A DNA stretch of 64,000 nucleotides from Hymenobacter arizonensis (GCF_900115775.1 NZ_FOXS01000002.1:1203214-1267213); one strand, 5' to 3'; numbered from the stretch's first letter, positions 34,608 to 43,634 are shown. Notes: generated by a model from the letters alone, not told the origin. Numbers and translations are program-made.

Positions 34608-35201
34608 CTATTTGCCGCCGAACATATAACCTAGTTGGAATTGAAATACAGAGTTGCGCGTCACGGCGCCGGCCACCGAAGGGTCGCTTAGGTCACTAAA
34701 GCCGCCGTTATAGCGCAGCCCCAGGCTCGGGCCGCTGGCCAATTGGTAGCCCAGGCCCAATACGTAGCCGAAATCAACCTTGCGAGTGCCATCGGTGCTA
34801 TTGGTCGAAGCAGTGCGGCCGCCAACCTCCTCGGTGGTTTTCTGCGACACCAAAAAACCGACTTGTGGCCCAAGCTCGAAGAAAGGGCCGTCGGCGTTGA
34901 ACTTCACCAACACCGGAACGTCCAGGTAGTTGAGGCGGCCTTCGCGCTTGTAGTTGCTCACTTCGTATTTGGTGCCCTTCATCGAGTACAGCAGTTCGGG
35001 CTGCACCGAGAGCAGGTCCGAGAAACCAAAGTTGGCGGCCAGGCCACCATTGGCGCCTATGATGCTTTTGAGTTCGCGGGTATTATCCCCGGTCACGTTG
35101 GCTAGGTTCACACCAGCCTTCAAGCCAAAGGTTACGTTTTGAGCTTGTGCGGCGGCGGTAACGCCAACCAGTAGGCCCAGAGATAGAATAACTTTCTTCA
35201 T
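34608..35201 (-). CDS. Outer-membrane beta-barrel protein, tandem array member 4
   Basis: A 197-residue paralogue. Signal peptide KKVILSLGLLVGVTAAAQAQ (2-21) is almost the same as that of member 5. Then FGLKAGVNLANVTGDN, QPELLYSMKGTKYEV, FFELGPQVGFLVSQKT, DFGYVLGLGYQLASGPSLGL with RYNGGFSD, ending FQFQLGYMFGGK. The region between the third and fourth shared blocks (SQKTTEEVGGRTASTNSTDG) is unlike the same part of its neighbours and would form a surface loop. Confidence 0.85.
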   Translation of the reverse strand: MKKVILSLGLLVGVTAAAQAQNVTFGLKAGVNLANVTGDNTRELKSIIGANGGLAANFGFSDLLSVQPELLYSMKGTKYEVSNYKREGRLNYLDVPVLVKFNADGPFFELGPQVGFLVSQKTTEEVGGRTASTNSTDGTRKVDFGYVLGLGYQLASGPSLGLRYNGGFSDLSDPSVAGAVTRNSVFQFQLGYMFGGK

Positions 35202-35442
35202 TATTTAAAAAGAGACGACAAAATAAAAAGCGGCAGAACCAGACGGTAAACTCTGCGCAAATGCACAGAGCCACTTGCTCAGCTACGCAGAAAGCATGCC
35301 TAATTATTGATAGATATAGTTAATCAGAATAAAGAAAATCAGGCTGGGGCTGGCCTTTTACAATAAGCACTGGTTTTACAAACTATAGAACTGCATTAAG
35401 CATTATGCGCAGCCTTGCGGGCTTCCGCAGCAACGCGTAAAT
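35202..35442. other. AT-rich spacer in the beta-barrel array
   Basis: About 240 nt between the start of member 4 and the terminator of member 5. AT-rich near 35290-35400. It must hold the promoter of member 4; no exact box was identified. Confidence 0.4.
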
Positions 35443-35477
35443 AAAAAGCCCGGCTCTGCGGTAGAGCCGGGCTTTTT
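35443..35477 (-). terminator. Terminator after array member 5
   Basis: Perfect stem AAAAAGCCCGGCTCT with AGAGCCGGGCTTTTT, loop GCGGT. It starts 29 nt past the stop codon. Confidence 0.9.
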
Positions 35478-35506
35478 TAGTGCTGGATTCAGCTTATGAA
35501 GCGAGC

Positions 35507-36088
35507 TTATTTGCCGCCGAATGCGAAGCCAACATACAGCTGGAAAGCGCTATTACGCGACTTGTCGCTGTCGTTGTTGTTATTCTTGTTGATGTCGGAA
35601 ATGCCGCCGTTATAGCGCAGGCCAATCATGGGGCCGCTCTCAGCTTGGTAGCCCAAACCCACTGCGTAGCCGAAATCAACCGATTTAACATTTTCCTTAA
35701 AATCTTCCGACTGGCTGCCATTGGTCACTTTAGCAGTGGTAAGAAAACCTACCTGAGGGCCGCCTTCGAAAAACAACCCGCCGGCGTTTACTTTCACTAG
35801 CACCGGAACATCAATGTAGTTTAGCTTAACCTTAACGTCGCTCATGTCTTTCATTTGGGCGCCTTTTTGCGAATACAGCACTTCGGGCTGAATCGAAATC
35901 AGGTCACTCAAACCAAAATTCGCAAAAACACCGCCAAGCAGGCCGATTTTGCTTTCTGCATCGCTGTCGTCTTTGCTGGTAATGGTGCTGTAGTTAACAC
36001 CACCCTTCAGGCCAAAACGAACTTCTTGGGCTTGGGCTGCCGTGGCAACGCCAGCCAGCAAACCGAGGGATAAAATTACTTTTTTCAT
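35507..36088 (-). CDS. Outer-membrane beta-barrel protein, tandem array member 5
   Basis: A 193-residue paralogue. Signal peptide KKVILSLGLLAGVATAAQAQ (2-21), FGLKGGVNYSTITSKDD, QPEVLYSQKGAQMKD, FFEGGPQVGFLTTAK, DFGYAVGLGYQAESGPMIGL with RYNGGISD, and FQLYVGFAFGGK. The RYNGGISD block is followed by an Asn/Asp run (KNNNNDSDK) that would be a surface loop. A TAnnTTTG-type promoter box is present upstream. Closest in sequence to member 4. Confidence 0.85.
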   Translation of the reverse strand: MKKVILSLGLLAGVATAAQAQEVRFGLKGGVNYSTITSKDDSDAESKIGLLGGVFANFGLSDLISIQPEVLYSQKGAQMKDMSDVKVKLNYIDVPVLVKVNAGGLFFEGGPQVGFLTTAKVTNGSQSEDFKENVKSVDFGYAVGLGYQAESGPMIGLRYNGGISDINKNNNNDSDKSRNSAFQLYVGFAFGGK

Positions 36089-36131
36089 GGGTGTGAGAGA
36101 AAAAAAGGTGAGGAGAGAGAAAATTAAGCCG

Positions 36132-36139
36132 CAAAGCTA
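36132..36139 (-). promoter_or_regulatory. Promoter -7 box for array member 5
   Basis: TAGCTTTG on the - strand matches TAnnTTTG exactly, 44 nt before the start codon, giving a leader of about 38 nt. No convincing -33 TTG was seen. Confidence 0.5.
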
Positions 36140-36314
36140 TGAGTAAATTTTTAAGTAGATACTAAAGTATAGTAGTAATGCCTCAGGGGGAATCATCATA
36201 GATTATACTGCCTCTTCGCTGAACGCAGGAAACAAGGATATGTGAAAGATAATAAATTGTAATTAAATGATAAAATTTATAAAGAAATAATATTGCTCTC
36301 CTGGGTGATGCATA

Positions 36315-36349
36315 AAAAAACGCTGACTGCCATTGGCAGCCAGCGTTTT
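36315..36349 (-). terminator. Terminator after array member 6
   Basis: AAAACGCTG-A-CTGCC pairs with GGCAG-C-CAGCGTTTT around ATT; on the - strand it is followed by a T run (A run at 36314-36320). Confidence 0.85.
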
Positions 36350-36379
36350 AAATTTTAGCTTAGACTTGTTGCGAAGAGC

Positions 36380-37120
36380 CTAGCGGCCCAGCGGCAAGAG
36401 GTAGCCAAGTTGCAGGGTGAAGGCGTTGTTGAACGCCTTGGGCTCGTTGTCGGTGTTCTTGGAATCAATGAGGGAGTTGAAGCCACGAGCGTAGCGCAGG
36501 CCCAAACTCAGGCCGGCCTCGCTCTGGTAGCCGATGCCCGCTACGCCAGAAATGTCAAATTGAGCCAAATCAGACTTGTCGGAACCGCTCTGGAAGGCGC
36601 CCGAGTAATTCTGGAAGCTGCCGTTGTCCTCCACCTTGTCCTTGGTGCCGTCCGTGTACTTGGTGGTGGTTTGTTGCTTGTTTTTGGAGCCAAACAAGTA
36701 GCTTACTTGCGGGCCAAGCTCAAAGAAAAGGCCGCCAGCGTTGATTTTGGCCAACAGGGGTACATCCAAGTAGTGTAGCACTCGCTGCTGCTCGAACTCT
36801 ACTTTGGAGATGTTGCCGCTCACGCTTTTCTGAGTTGATTTGATTTCGTAGCCTTTGCGGTTGTACAGCAACTCGGGAGCAAACGAAAAGAAGCCGTCGC
36901 TGCTGATGGGAATGCTCAACCCGATGCCGCCGTTGTAGCCCAGCTTGTAAGAACCAAGACCACTGTCGTAGTTAGGGCCGGTGATTTGCGAAACATTGGC
37001 GCCGGAAATATTCGAGTAAGTGGCACCGGCCTTCAGGCCAATGCGGAAACCGCCTGCATCTTGTGCTTGGGCAACGGATACGCTCAAAAGGGACAAGCCT
37101 AGTACTGCAATCTTTTTCAT
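36380..37120 (-). CDS. Outer-membrane beta-barrel protein, tandem array member 6 (longest)
   Basis: A 246-residue paralogue, about 45 residues longer than the others. Signal peptide KKIAVLGLSLLSVSVAQAQ (2-20), IGLKAGATYSNISGANV, APELLYNRKGYEIKS, FFELGPQVSYLFGSKN, DISGVAGIGYQSEAGLSLG with RYARGFNS, and FTLQLGYLLPLGR. The added length lies in loops between the shared blocks, mainly after GSKN (a Thr/Lys/Asp-rich stretch and SGAFQSGSDKSD). This member also changes the otherwise kept RYNGG to RYARG. Confidence 0.84.
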   Translation of the reverse strand: MKKIAVLGLSLLSVSVAQAQDAGGFRIGLKAGATYSNISGANVSQITGPNYDSGLGSYKLGYNGGIGLSIPISSDGFFSFAPELLYNRKGYEIKSTQKSVSGNISKVEFEQQRVLHYLDVPLLAKINAGGLFFELGPQVSYLFGSKNKQQTTTKYTDGTKDKVEDNGSFQNYSGAFQSGSDKSDLAQFDISGVAGIGYQSEAGLSLGLRYARGFNSLIDSKNTDNEPKAFNNAFTLQLGYLLPLGR

Positions 37121-37512
37121 GGCAGATAATGTAATGTGAGGTTAATTAAAGTGAATAGGTCGTTCACTGGTCCTCTATTTGTTTGCCAGTGAATTCGGGC
37201 CTCTTACCGTACAAACGAGGCAGAAGGTTGCGTAAAAAGTAATATTTAACGGGCATTTAATGCCCCGGCACATCCAGTCAGTGGGCTGTAAAAAGAAGGT
37301 AAACAAGCGGCCCTCAGGCACTTCGCGCAGTAGTAAGAACACCTAAGAAAATAGAGGCAGCACGGACAGTTGCGGGCTTGCTTGGGGCCCATTTGCCTGC
37401 CCGATAAGCATGGTAGGGAGCTCTCTTTTCAAACCGGCCCTAAGCTCATACCGCGTCTTCGCTACAACCACTCCCGGCACGTAGCTATGCATAAACCGAG
37501 CTAAATGGTCGC
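37121..37512. other. Spacer in the beta-barrel array
   Basis: About 390 nt between the start of member 6 and the terminator of member 7. No coding frame, repeat or exact promoter box seen. Confidence 0.4.
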
Positions 37513-37551
37513 AAAAAAGCCCGGCTCCTTTTACAGAAACCGGGCTTTTTT
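37513..37551 (-). terminator. Terminator after array member 7
   Basis: AAAAAAGCCCGG pairs with CCGGGCTTTTTT around a longer loop; it lies 28 nt past the stop codon. The core AAGCCCGGCT is shared with the terminators of members 3 and 5. Confidence 0.85.
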
Positions 37552-37579
37552 AAGTTCATGGTTGCTTCAGCCGATTGGC

Positions 37580-38170
37580 TTAGCTGCGACCGGGGAATGC
37601 GAAGCCCAGTTGAAACTGGAATACCGAGTTGAGAACCCGGGCGTCGCCGTAAAGGCTCCGCAGGCCGCCATTGTAGCGCACGCCTACGTTGGGGCCGCTG
37701 GCTAGCTCGTAGCCTACGCCAACAACATAGCCCAGGTCAAGGCGACGGGTGTCGCCGGTACGCAGGCCTACGTCACCTTTCGTGGACTGGCCAATGCGGT
37801 AACCGGCTTGCGGGCCCGCTTCAAAAAGAAGCCCGGCGGCGTTCAGGCGCATCAGCAGCGGCACGTCGATGTAGTGAAACGTAGTTCTTTGGTTGGCCGA
37901 CCCTTGCTTGTACTGGAAGCCCTTCTGGGAATACAGCAGCTCGGGGTGGAATTGCACTAAGTTGCCAACGCCAATGGTGGAAGTAGTGGTGATACCGGCT
38001 TGGAAACCAAAGCGGTTTTGGGTGTTGTCGCCAAAGCGAGCATCGGCATCTCTGCCGTTAACGTTGGCAGCTACAACACCGGCCTTGAGGCCAAAACGGG
38101 GGGCAGTTTGGGCAGATGCGGCACCGACAACGCCGGCTAGCAGCCCAAGGGTTAGAACGAACTTTTTCAT
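37580..38170 (-). CDS. Outer-membrane beta-barrel protein, tandem array member 7
   Basis: A 196-residue paralogue and first gene of the array in transcription order. Signal peptide KKFVLTLGLLAGVVGAASAQ (2-21), FGLKAGVVAANVNG, HPELLYSQKGFQYKQ, LFEAGPQAGYRIGQS, DLGYVVGVGYELASGPNVGV with RYNGGLRS, and FQFQLGFAFPGRS. It is most like member 1 in the GPQAGY and HPELL(Y/F)SQKG blocks. Promoter not identified in the AT-rich stretch upstream (38180-38360). Confidence 0.85.
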   Translation of the reverse strand: MKKFVLTLGLLAGVVGAASAQTAPRFGLKAGVVAANVNGRDADARFGDNTQNRFGFQAGITTTSTIGVGNLVQFHPELLYSQKGFQYKQGSANQRTTFHYIDVPLLMRLNAAGLLFEAGPQAGYRIGQSTKGDVGLRTGDTRRLDLGYVVGVGYELASGPNVGVRYNGGLRSLYGDARVLNSVFQFQLGFAFPGRS

Positions 38171-38441
38171 AGCGAAAAAAATAAAAAAATGGGTGGATAA
38201 GACAGGTTCATCAATTGTAAGTCCTCTCTATTCAACGGCAGTAATGCAATCTGGTTGCAAAAAATTGATGTTTTTAAGGTAGAAACTGTGTACCCATCCT
38301 TGTTTATTGATAGTCATTTTATTACTCAAATAAATCAACATTTTTGAATAGCTGAGACTTAAATGCACTTGATAAAACAGGACTATCAAATGAAGTTAGA
38401 AAGCGCTTTAACCACTATTTTTGACGCTTACTTGCATATCC

Positions 38442-39578
38442 ATGGCCTTGCTATCTTATTGCTTTCTTCGTCGCGGATGCTTTGCCCTGCTGGTCTTAAG
38501 CTGCAGCTTTGGCAGCGCAGTACGGGCGCAAGAGTACGCTGCCGAGGAAGTGCCCCCGCGCGCTCCGCTGATAGTGGGGGCGTATGCCCATGGCAGCATC
38601 ATCATAGCGCACACCAATTCCCTGCGCCACTTGGTGACCTCACACCCCACGGGTTTCGAGCTGAACTTTCAGCGGCAAACCACCGGTGCCGAGCCTTGGC
38701 ACGGCTGGTATAAGTATCCCAAAGTGGGGCTGGCTCTCATCTACTACAACTTTCACAACCCCATTCTGGGTCATGTGGTAGCGGCGAGCCCATACATAAG
38801 CAAATCGTTCTCGCACGGGCCCCGGCACGACCTGAGCTTTCGCCTTGGCACGGGGCTGGCCTACATCACCAATCCTTATAACCGCGAAACCAACTACAGA
38901 AATAACATGTCCAGCTCGGCGTTCAACGCCACGATACAGCTGCGATTTGAGTACGATTACGCCCTTACGCCCCGCCTCGGCTTGCTGGCGGGCCTGGGTC
39001 TCAACCACTATTCCAACGGCGCTACTTCCAAACCCAATCTGGGGGCCAACCTGCCCACGCTAGTGCTGGGCCTCAACTACCACGAGTTTCGCGCGGTTCC
39101 CCGCGTGAACGCCAACGCTCCTGCCCCCGCCGACCTGGGCCGAACCTTCTACAACGTGAGCACCAGCCTGGGCTATAGGCAACGCGTCGAAAGAGACCCC
39201 CGGAAGTTTGCGGTGTACTCCCTTACGGCGGCCGTGGGCCGGCGCGTCAACCGCAAGTCCAACTTGGTAGCCGGGGTCGACGGGTTCTACGACACGTCGC
39301 TAACAGCTCAGCTGAAAGACACCACCCGTGCCGGCATCAAGTATCCCGACGTGAAAAAGGCGGGGGTGTTTGTGGGCCACGAGCTGCTTTTTGGCCGCTT
39401 GGCGTTTGTGTCGCACTTGGGCATCTATGCATACAGTCCTTACAAATCGTCCACGTTCTACTACGAGCGGCTGGGGCTGAAATATCAATTTACCAACGTG
39501 GCCTTTGGGTCGGTCGACTTAAAAGTTCACCGTGGCTCAGCCGATGTAATTGAGTTTAGAATAGGAGCGCGGCTGTAG
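38442..39578 (+). CDS. Acyloxyacyl hydrolase (PagL-like lipid A 3-O-deacylase)
   Basis: A 378-residue outer-membrane protein with signal peptide (about 1-30, ending SAVRAQ). The C-terminal two thirds form a barrel. GLNHYSNGATSKPNLGANLP near residue 187 matches the PagL active-site region: His189 and Ser191 in the His-x-Ser arrangement, then the Asn-Pro-Gly-like turn. PagL removes the 3-linked acyl chain of lipid A at the cell surface. The protein is longer than Proteobacterial PagL (about 170), as usual for Bacteroidota members, with an extra N-terminal part and extra strands. ATG 38442 starts the signal peptide. It lies divergent from array member 7 and near lipid A and heptose genes. Activity is inferred from the motif. 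Confidence 0.75.
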   Translation: MALLSYCFLRRGCFALLVLSCSFGSAVRAQEYAAEEVPPRAPLIVGAYAHGSIIIAHTNSLRHLVTSHPTGFELNFQRQTTGAEPWHGWYKYPKVGLALIYYNFHNPILGHVVAASPYISKSFSHGPRHDLSFRLGTGLAYITNPYNRETNYRNNMSSSAFNATIQLRFEYDYALTPRLGLLAGLGLNHYSNGATSKPNLGANLPTLVLGLNYHEFRAVPRVNANAPAPADLGRTFYNVSTSLGYRQRVERDPRKFAVYSLTAAVGRRVNRKSNLVAGVDGFYDTSLTAQLKDTTRAGIKYPDVKKAGVFVGHELLFGRLAFVSHLGIYAYSPYKSSTFYYERLGLKYQFTNVAFGSVDLKVHRGSADVIEFRIGARL

Positions 39579-39678
39579 TAGCCGCCTGTACTACTTCATT
39601 GACAGTGGTTGCAGTTTCGTTGCGCTGTTCGATGGTTCGGGAAAGCAAAGACAACGTCGCTGCCGAACCCAACCAACG

Positions 39679-40713
39679 TTACCTGCTCACAAGCGCTTTA
39701 TTAATCTGGCTCACCAGCGCCGGCCCTTCGTAGATGAAGCCGGTATAGAGCTGCACCAACGAAGCCCCCGCCGCCAGTTTCTCCTGCGCATCGGCGGCCG
39801 AATGAATACCGCCCGCGCCGATAATGGGCAGGGCCCCATCGCTGCGCTGGTGCAGGTAGCGAATAACTTCTGTGGCCCGGGCCCGCAAAGGCCGGCCGCT
39901 CAAGCCGCCCGCACCGAGGGATGTTACGTGGGCGGCATCGGTTTGGAGGTTGTCGCGGCTGATGGTGGTGTTGGTGCCCACTAGGCCGCTTAGCTTGGTT
40001 TCGCGAGCTATTTCCAGGATGTCGTCGAGCTGCGAATCGGTGAGGTCGGGCGCAATTTTCAGCAGTAGTGGGCGTGGCGTAGCGCGGCTCAAATTCCGCT
40101 CCTGCACTTGCTGAAGCAGCTCAATCAGCGGCTTTTTTTCCTGGAGCTGGCGCAGGTTGGGCGTGTTGGGAGAGCTCACGTTCACCACAAAATAGTCTAC
40201 CTCCTCAGCCAGGGCCTCAAAACACGCCACGTAATCTTCGGCGGCCCTCTCGTTGGGCGTGTCCTTGTTCTTGCCGATGTTGCCGCCAATGATGAGCTGG
40301 CGGTTCTTACGCTGGGCTAGGCGGGCGGCCACTACCGCCGCGCCGTCGTTGTTGAAGCCCATGCGGTTCACCAAGGCCTCGTCTTGCGGCAGCCGGAACA
40401 GGCGCGGCTGCGGGTTGCCGGACTGAGGCCGCGGCGTCACGGTGCCAATCTCCACAAAGCCAAACCCCAGCGTCGCCAATTCGTCGGTCAGGGCCGCATT
40501 CTTATCAAACCCCGCGGCCAAGCCCACCGGGTTGGGAAATTTCAGGCCAAACACCTCCCGCTCCAAGCTGGGGTGTTGGAAATTATACAGCCCCCGCAAC
40601 ACGGCCTTGGCACCGGGCACACTGGCCGCCCGGCGCAGGTTATCGAAAACCAAGTGGTGGGCGCGCTCGGCGTCGATATTAAACAGTGCAGGTTTGACGA
40701 GTGCCTTGTACAT
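39679..40713 (-). CDS. pyrD: Dihydroorotate dehydrogenase (quinone), class 2
   Basis: Oxidises dihydroorotate to orotate in pyrimidine synthesis, passing electrons to membrane quinone. The 344-residue protein has the class 2 N-terminal amphipathic segment (YKALVKPALFNIDAERAHHL), then NPVGLAAGFDKNAAL for FMN and substrate, EIGTVTPRPQSGNPQPRLFR, VNVSSPNTPNLR with the catalytic Ser (class 2 base), and GAGGLSGRPLRARATEVIRY plus IIGAGGIHSAADA for FMN phosphate. Its start lies 6 nt after the yifB stop codon, so the two are cotranscribed. Confidence 0.96.
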   Translation of the reverse strand: MYKALVKPALFNIDAERAHHLVFDNLRRAASVPGAKAVLRGLYNFQHPSLEREVFGLKFPNPVGLAAGFDKNAALTDELATLGFGFVEIGTVTPRPQSGNPQPRLFRLPQDEALVNRMGFNNDGAAVVAARLAQRKNRQLIIGGNIGKNKDTPNERAAEDYVACFEALAEEVDYFVVNVSSPNTPNLRQLQEKKPLIELLQQVQERNLSRATPRPLLLKIAPDLTDSQLDDILEIARETKLSGLVGTNTTISRDNLQTDAAHVTSLGAGGLSGRPLRARATEVIRYLHQRSDGALPIIGAGGIHSAADAQEKLAAGASLVQLYTGFIYEGPALVSQINKALVSR

Positions 40714-40719
40714 AGTTTT

Positions 40720-42255
40720 TTAGCCGGCCCAACCTTCTCGGTCGAGGCTGCGGTATTGAATGGCTTCGGCCAGGTGTTGAATTTGAATCTCTTCGGTGCC
40801 GGCCAGGTCGGCAATGGTGCGGGCCACTTTCAGGATGCGGTCGTAGGCCCGGGCCGAGAGGCCGAGGCGCTCCATGGCTGTTTTTAACAGCATGCGGCCC
40901 GCCGGGTTTATCTCGCAGAGGTCTTTCACCATTTGCGGCGGCATCATGGCATTGGAATGCACGTCGGGATAGTCCTTAAACCGCATTTCCTGCACCTGCC
41001 GGGCCTTATCGACACGCGGCTGAATCTCGGCACTGGTTTCGGCCTTGCGCGTCTCCGTCATCTGGTCAAATGTCACGGGCGTGACTTCCACGTGTAGGTC
41101 AATGCGGTCGAGCAATGGCCCGGAGACTTTATTTAAATACTTCTGTACTACCCCAGGTCCGCACACGCATTCCTTTTCAGGATGGTTGTAATAACCACAT
41201 GGACAGGGGTTCATGCTCGCGATGAGCATGAAGTTGGCCGGGAATTCAATGCTGACTTTGGCTCGGGAGATGGTGACGCGGCGCTCTTCCAGCGGCTGGC
41301 GCATCACCTCCAGCACCGTGCGCTTAAACTCCGGTAGCTCATCCAAAAAAAGCACGCCGTTGTGCGAAAGCGAGATTTCGCCCGGCTGCGGATTGCTGCC
41401 CCCGCCTACTAGGGCCACGTCCGAGATGGTGTGGTGGGGTGCTCGGAACGGCCGCGTGCTCAGCAGCCCGCCGCCCGCCAGCTTGCCGGCCACGGAATGA
41501 ATCTTGGTGGTTTCGAGCGCTTCCTGCATGCTCAGCGGCGGCAAAATGCTGGGCAGGCGCTTGGCCAGCATGGTTTTGCCTGCGCCGGGCGGGCCTATCA
41601 TAATCACGTTATGACCACCGGCCGCGGCAATCTCCAGCGCCCGCTTGATGTTCTCCTGGCCCTGCACATCGGCAAAGTCGGCCGTGTATTTGTTCACGGC
41701 GTGCAGGAACAAGTCGCGGGTGTCAACTTTGGTCGGTTCAATTTCCAGCCGGCCCTCGAAGAAGTCGATGGCCTCCTGCATGCTCGCCACGGCTATCACA
41801 TCAAGGTTGTTGACAATGGCCGCTTCCTCGGCATTTTCCTTGGGCAGAATAATTCCCTTGAAACCCTCCTTGCGCGCCTGAATGGCAATGGGTAATACGC
41901 CCCGAATGGGCCGCAGATTGCCATCGAGCGACATTTCCCCCATGATGATGTACTCGTGCAGCCGGTCAGTATTCAGCTGCTGCGAAGCGTGCAGAATACC
42001 CAGGGCAATGGGTAGGTCGTAGGCCGCGCCTTCCTTTCGGATATCGGCCGGCGCCATATTGACGACCACTTTGGTGCGGGGCATGCGGTAGCCGCGCAGC
42101 TTCAGCGCCGCCTCAATCCGCTGTTGGCTTTCCTTAATGGCATTATCGGGCAAACCCACTACATAAAAAAGCGTCCCCGCCGACACCACTACCTCAATGG
42201 TAATGGTGTAGGCATTGACGCCCTGCACGGCTGAGCCAAAAGTCTTGGTGAGCAT
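40720..42255 (-). CDS. YifB/ComM family AAA ATPase (Mg chelatase-like)
   Basis: A 511-residue member of the YifB/ComM family. Order: N-terminal Lon-protease-like fold (about 1-170, with VVVNMAPADIRKEGAAYDLP), AAA+ domain with Walker A GPPGAGKTMLAKRLPSILPP near residue 220 and the LFLDELPEF Walker B, a zinc-like Cys cluster (CPCGYYNHPEKECVCGPG), then the C-terminal Mg-chelatase-like helices (SARAYDRILKVARTIADL). In ComM the hexamer acts as a branch-migration helicase that aids natural transformation; this role is family knowledge, not shown here. pyrD follows after 6 nt. Confidence 0.93.
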   Translation of the reverse strand: MLTKTFGSAVQGVNAYTITIEVVVSAGTLFYVVGLPDNAIKESQQRIEAALKLRGYRMPRTKVVVNMAPADIRKEGAAYDLPIALGILHASQQLNTDRLHEYIIMGEMSLDGNLRPIRGVLPIAIQARKEGFKGIILPKENAEEAAIVNNLDVIAVASMQEAIDFFEGRLEIEPTKVDTRDLFLHAVNKYTADFADVQGQENIKRALEIAAAGGHNVIMIGPPGAGKTMLAKRLPSILPPLSMQEALETTKIHSVAGKLAGGGLLSTRPFRAPHHTISDVALVGGGSNPQPGEISLSHNGVLFLDELPEFKRTVLEVMRQPLEERRVTISRAKVSIEFPANFMLIASMNPCPCGYYNHPEKECVCGPGVVQKYLNKVSGPLLDRIDLHVEVTPVTFDQMTETRKAETSAEIQPRVDKARQVQEMRFKDYPDVHSNAMMPPQMVKDLCEINPAGRMLLKTAMERLGLSARAYDRILKVARTIADLAGTEEIQIQHLAEAIQYRSLDREGWAG

Positions 42256-42263
42256 GGTGGTAA

Positions 42264-42282
42264 CTTCAGCTTATAGCTGAAG
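42264..42282. repeat. Short perfect inverted repeat between gmhA and yifB
   Basis: CTTCAGCT-TAT-AGCTGAAG, an 8-bp perfect stem, lies 9 nt upstream of the yifB start codon. It could be an operator, a leader hairpin limiting yifB expression, or a copy of a small dispersed repeat. Confidence 0.6.
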
Positions 42283-42360
42283 CAAAATTGAACAAGTGGT
42301 AGAGATAAGCCCAGCAATTTAAGCCAAGCAGCGCGAATGCTGCTTAACCTACAGCCGTGC

Positions 42361-42951
42361 TCACAGCACCAGCTTCTCAATCAGCATAATCAGGATGTGA
42401 ATCACCTTGATGTGGATTTCCTGAATTCTATCGGCGTAGCTGGAGTGGGGCGCTCGTATCTCCACATCGCTGATGCTGGCCAGCTTGCCACCGTCCTTGC
42501 CAGTCAAGGACACTACCAGCATGCCAGCGGCTTTGGCAGCTTCGGCGGCGCGTAGCACGTTGGGCGAGTTGCCGCTGGTGCTGATGGCCAAGAGCACATC
42601 GCCCGAACGGCCCAGGGCTTCCACAAAGCGGCTGAATACAAACTCGAACCCGTAGTCGTTGGCCACGCAGGTCATGTGCGAGGCTTCGGTGATGGCGATG
42701 GCGGCCAGGGCGCGGCGGTCGCCGCGGTAGCGGCCGCTGAGCTCTTCGGCGAAGTGCTGGGCGTCGCAGAGGCTGCCACCGTTGCCGCAGGACAGGATTT
42801 TGCCGCCGTTGCGCAGGCTGCGGGACATCAGCTCAGCGGCCTCCGCGATAAGGGCCAAATTGGCCGGAGCCGACAAAAACCGGTCGAGCACGTCGCGGGC
42901 TTCGGCCAGCTCAGCGCGGATGAGGTCGGGGAGCAGGAGAGTATCGGGCAC
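42361..42951 (-). CDS. gmhA: Sedoheptulose 7-phosphate isomerase
   Basis: Converts sedoheptulose-7-phosphate to D-glycero-D-manno-heptose-7-phosphate, the first step to ADP-heptose of the lipopolysaccharide core. The 196-residue SIS-domain protein has [30 protein letters not shown] phosphate and zinc-site sequence near residue 55 (here [17 protein letters not shown]), [16 protein letters not shown] near 120 and [18 protein letters not shown] at the end with metal-binding Gln/His; all are GmhA hallmarks. It sits in a run with an MsbA-like exporter, in keeping with envelope synthesis. Other heptose genes are not in the window. Confidence 0.92.
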   Translation of the reverse strand: MPDTLLLPDLIRAELAEARDVLDRFLSAPANLALIAEAAELMSRSLRNGGKILSCGNGGSLCDAQHFAEELSGRYRGDRRALAAIAITEASHMTCVANDYGFEFVFSRFVEALGRSGDVLLAISTSGNSPNVLRAAEAAKAAGMLVVSLTGKDGGKLASISDVEIRAPHSSYADRIQEIHIKVIHILIMLIEKLVL

Positions 42952-43054
42952 TTAAGAGAGTATTCGGTATTGAATCGTCAGGGGCCGGCGCAGGTGGGTA
43001 TCAGCAGGCTTTCGCCCGGCTATTGACATGGACAGGCACCCCGGGCGAGCAAAT

Positions 43055-43546
43055 TTACAGCGGCCGGCGGTCGGTCGGCGGCGTGTTGGGCAGGTTGGGG
43101 TCGTTCTGCGGATAAGTGGTCCGGGGCCCGGCGTCGGGAGAATGAAGCTCGGTGATGGTAACCGGGCTGGCCGGGCGTACTTCCGTTGCCGGAGCATCGG
43201 TCACGCGTCCGTCGATGGTGCGAGCTGTGGGCACGCCCACTGGAGCCGAAGCACGCTGCTGCAGGTCATACAGCTTGGCTTTCAGCTCATTGATTCGCAT
43301 TTCGTGCTGGCTCACCGAGCGGCGCAGCAGTACGCTGTCCAGGTTTTCGGTAATTAGGTGCAGTGCGAGGAGCACGGCGCCCACCACAAACATGGTGTAG
43401 TAGAATTGCCGCTCCTGCTCTAGCGCCGACAGGCCGGTGCCCATGCCCATAACGGAGGTGCGCACCGCGGGAGCAAGAACGAATAACAGCGCCAGTAGCA
43501 GATAAACCATTACGGCGACGGTAACAATGCGTTTGAGGGCGAGCAT
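43055..43546 (-). CDS. Membrane protein of unknown function, 163 residues
   Basis: Two hydrophobic segments (about residues 6-30 and 50-68), then a short coiled-coil-like stretch (SQHEMRINELKAKLYDLQQR, about 78-97) and a Pro/Thr/Asp-rich C-terminal tail ending in NTPPTDRRPL. No family recognised. It lies 88 nt after a smaller membrane protein gene and 103 nt before gmhA on the same strand. The arrangement of helices plus coiled coil suggests a small bitopic or hairpin inner-membrane protein that pairs with a partner; no function can be assigned. Confidence 0.65.
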   Translation of the reverse strand: MLALKRIVTVAVMVYLLLALLFVLAPAVRTSVMGMGTGLSALEQERQFYYTMFVVGAVLLALHLITENLDSVLLRRSVSQHEMRINELKAKLYDLQQRASAPVGVPTARTIDGRVTDAPATEVRPASPVTITELHSPDAGPRTTYPQNDPNLPNTPPTDRRPL

Positions 43547-43634
43547 AGCGAAATGAGCTAGGGTGAGAACAGGGTAAGGCCACGTAATTGCGGCCCAACG
43601 GGAGACAGCCGCAAATTAGCGCTTATTAAACGAG

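Noticed and set aside
32170..38000. Recurrent AAGCCCGGCTT hairpins in the beta-barrel array as a CRISPR-like or mobile repeat
   Set aside because: Spacing follows the gene ends, each has a T run on the coding strand, and stems differ; they are terminators.
38363..38713. Alternative 116-codon frame overlapping the PagL-like gene start
   Set aside because: Cys/Arg/Ser-rich with no signal or family; the other frame has a signal peptide and the active-site motif.
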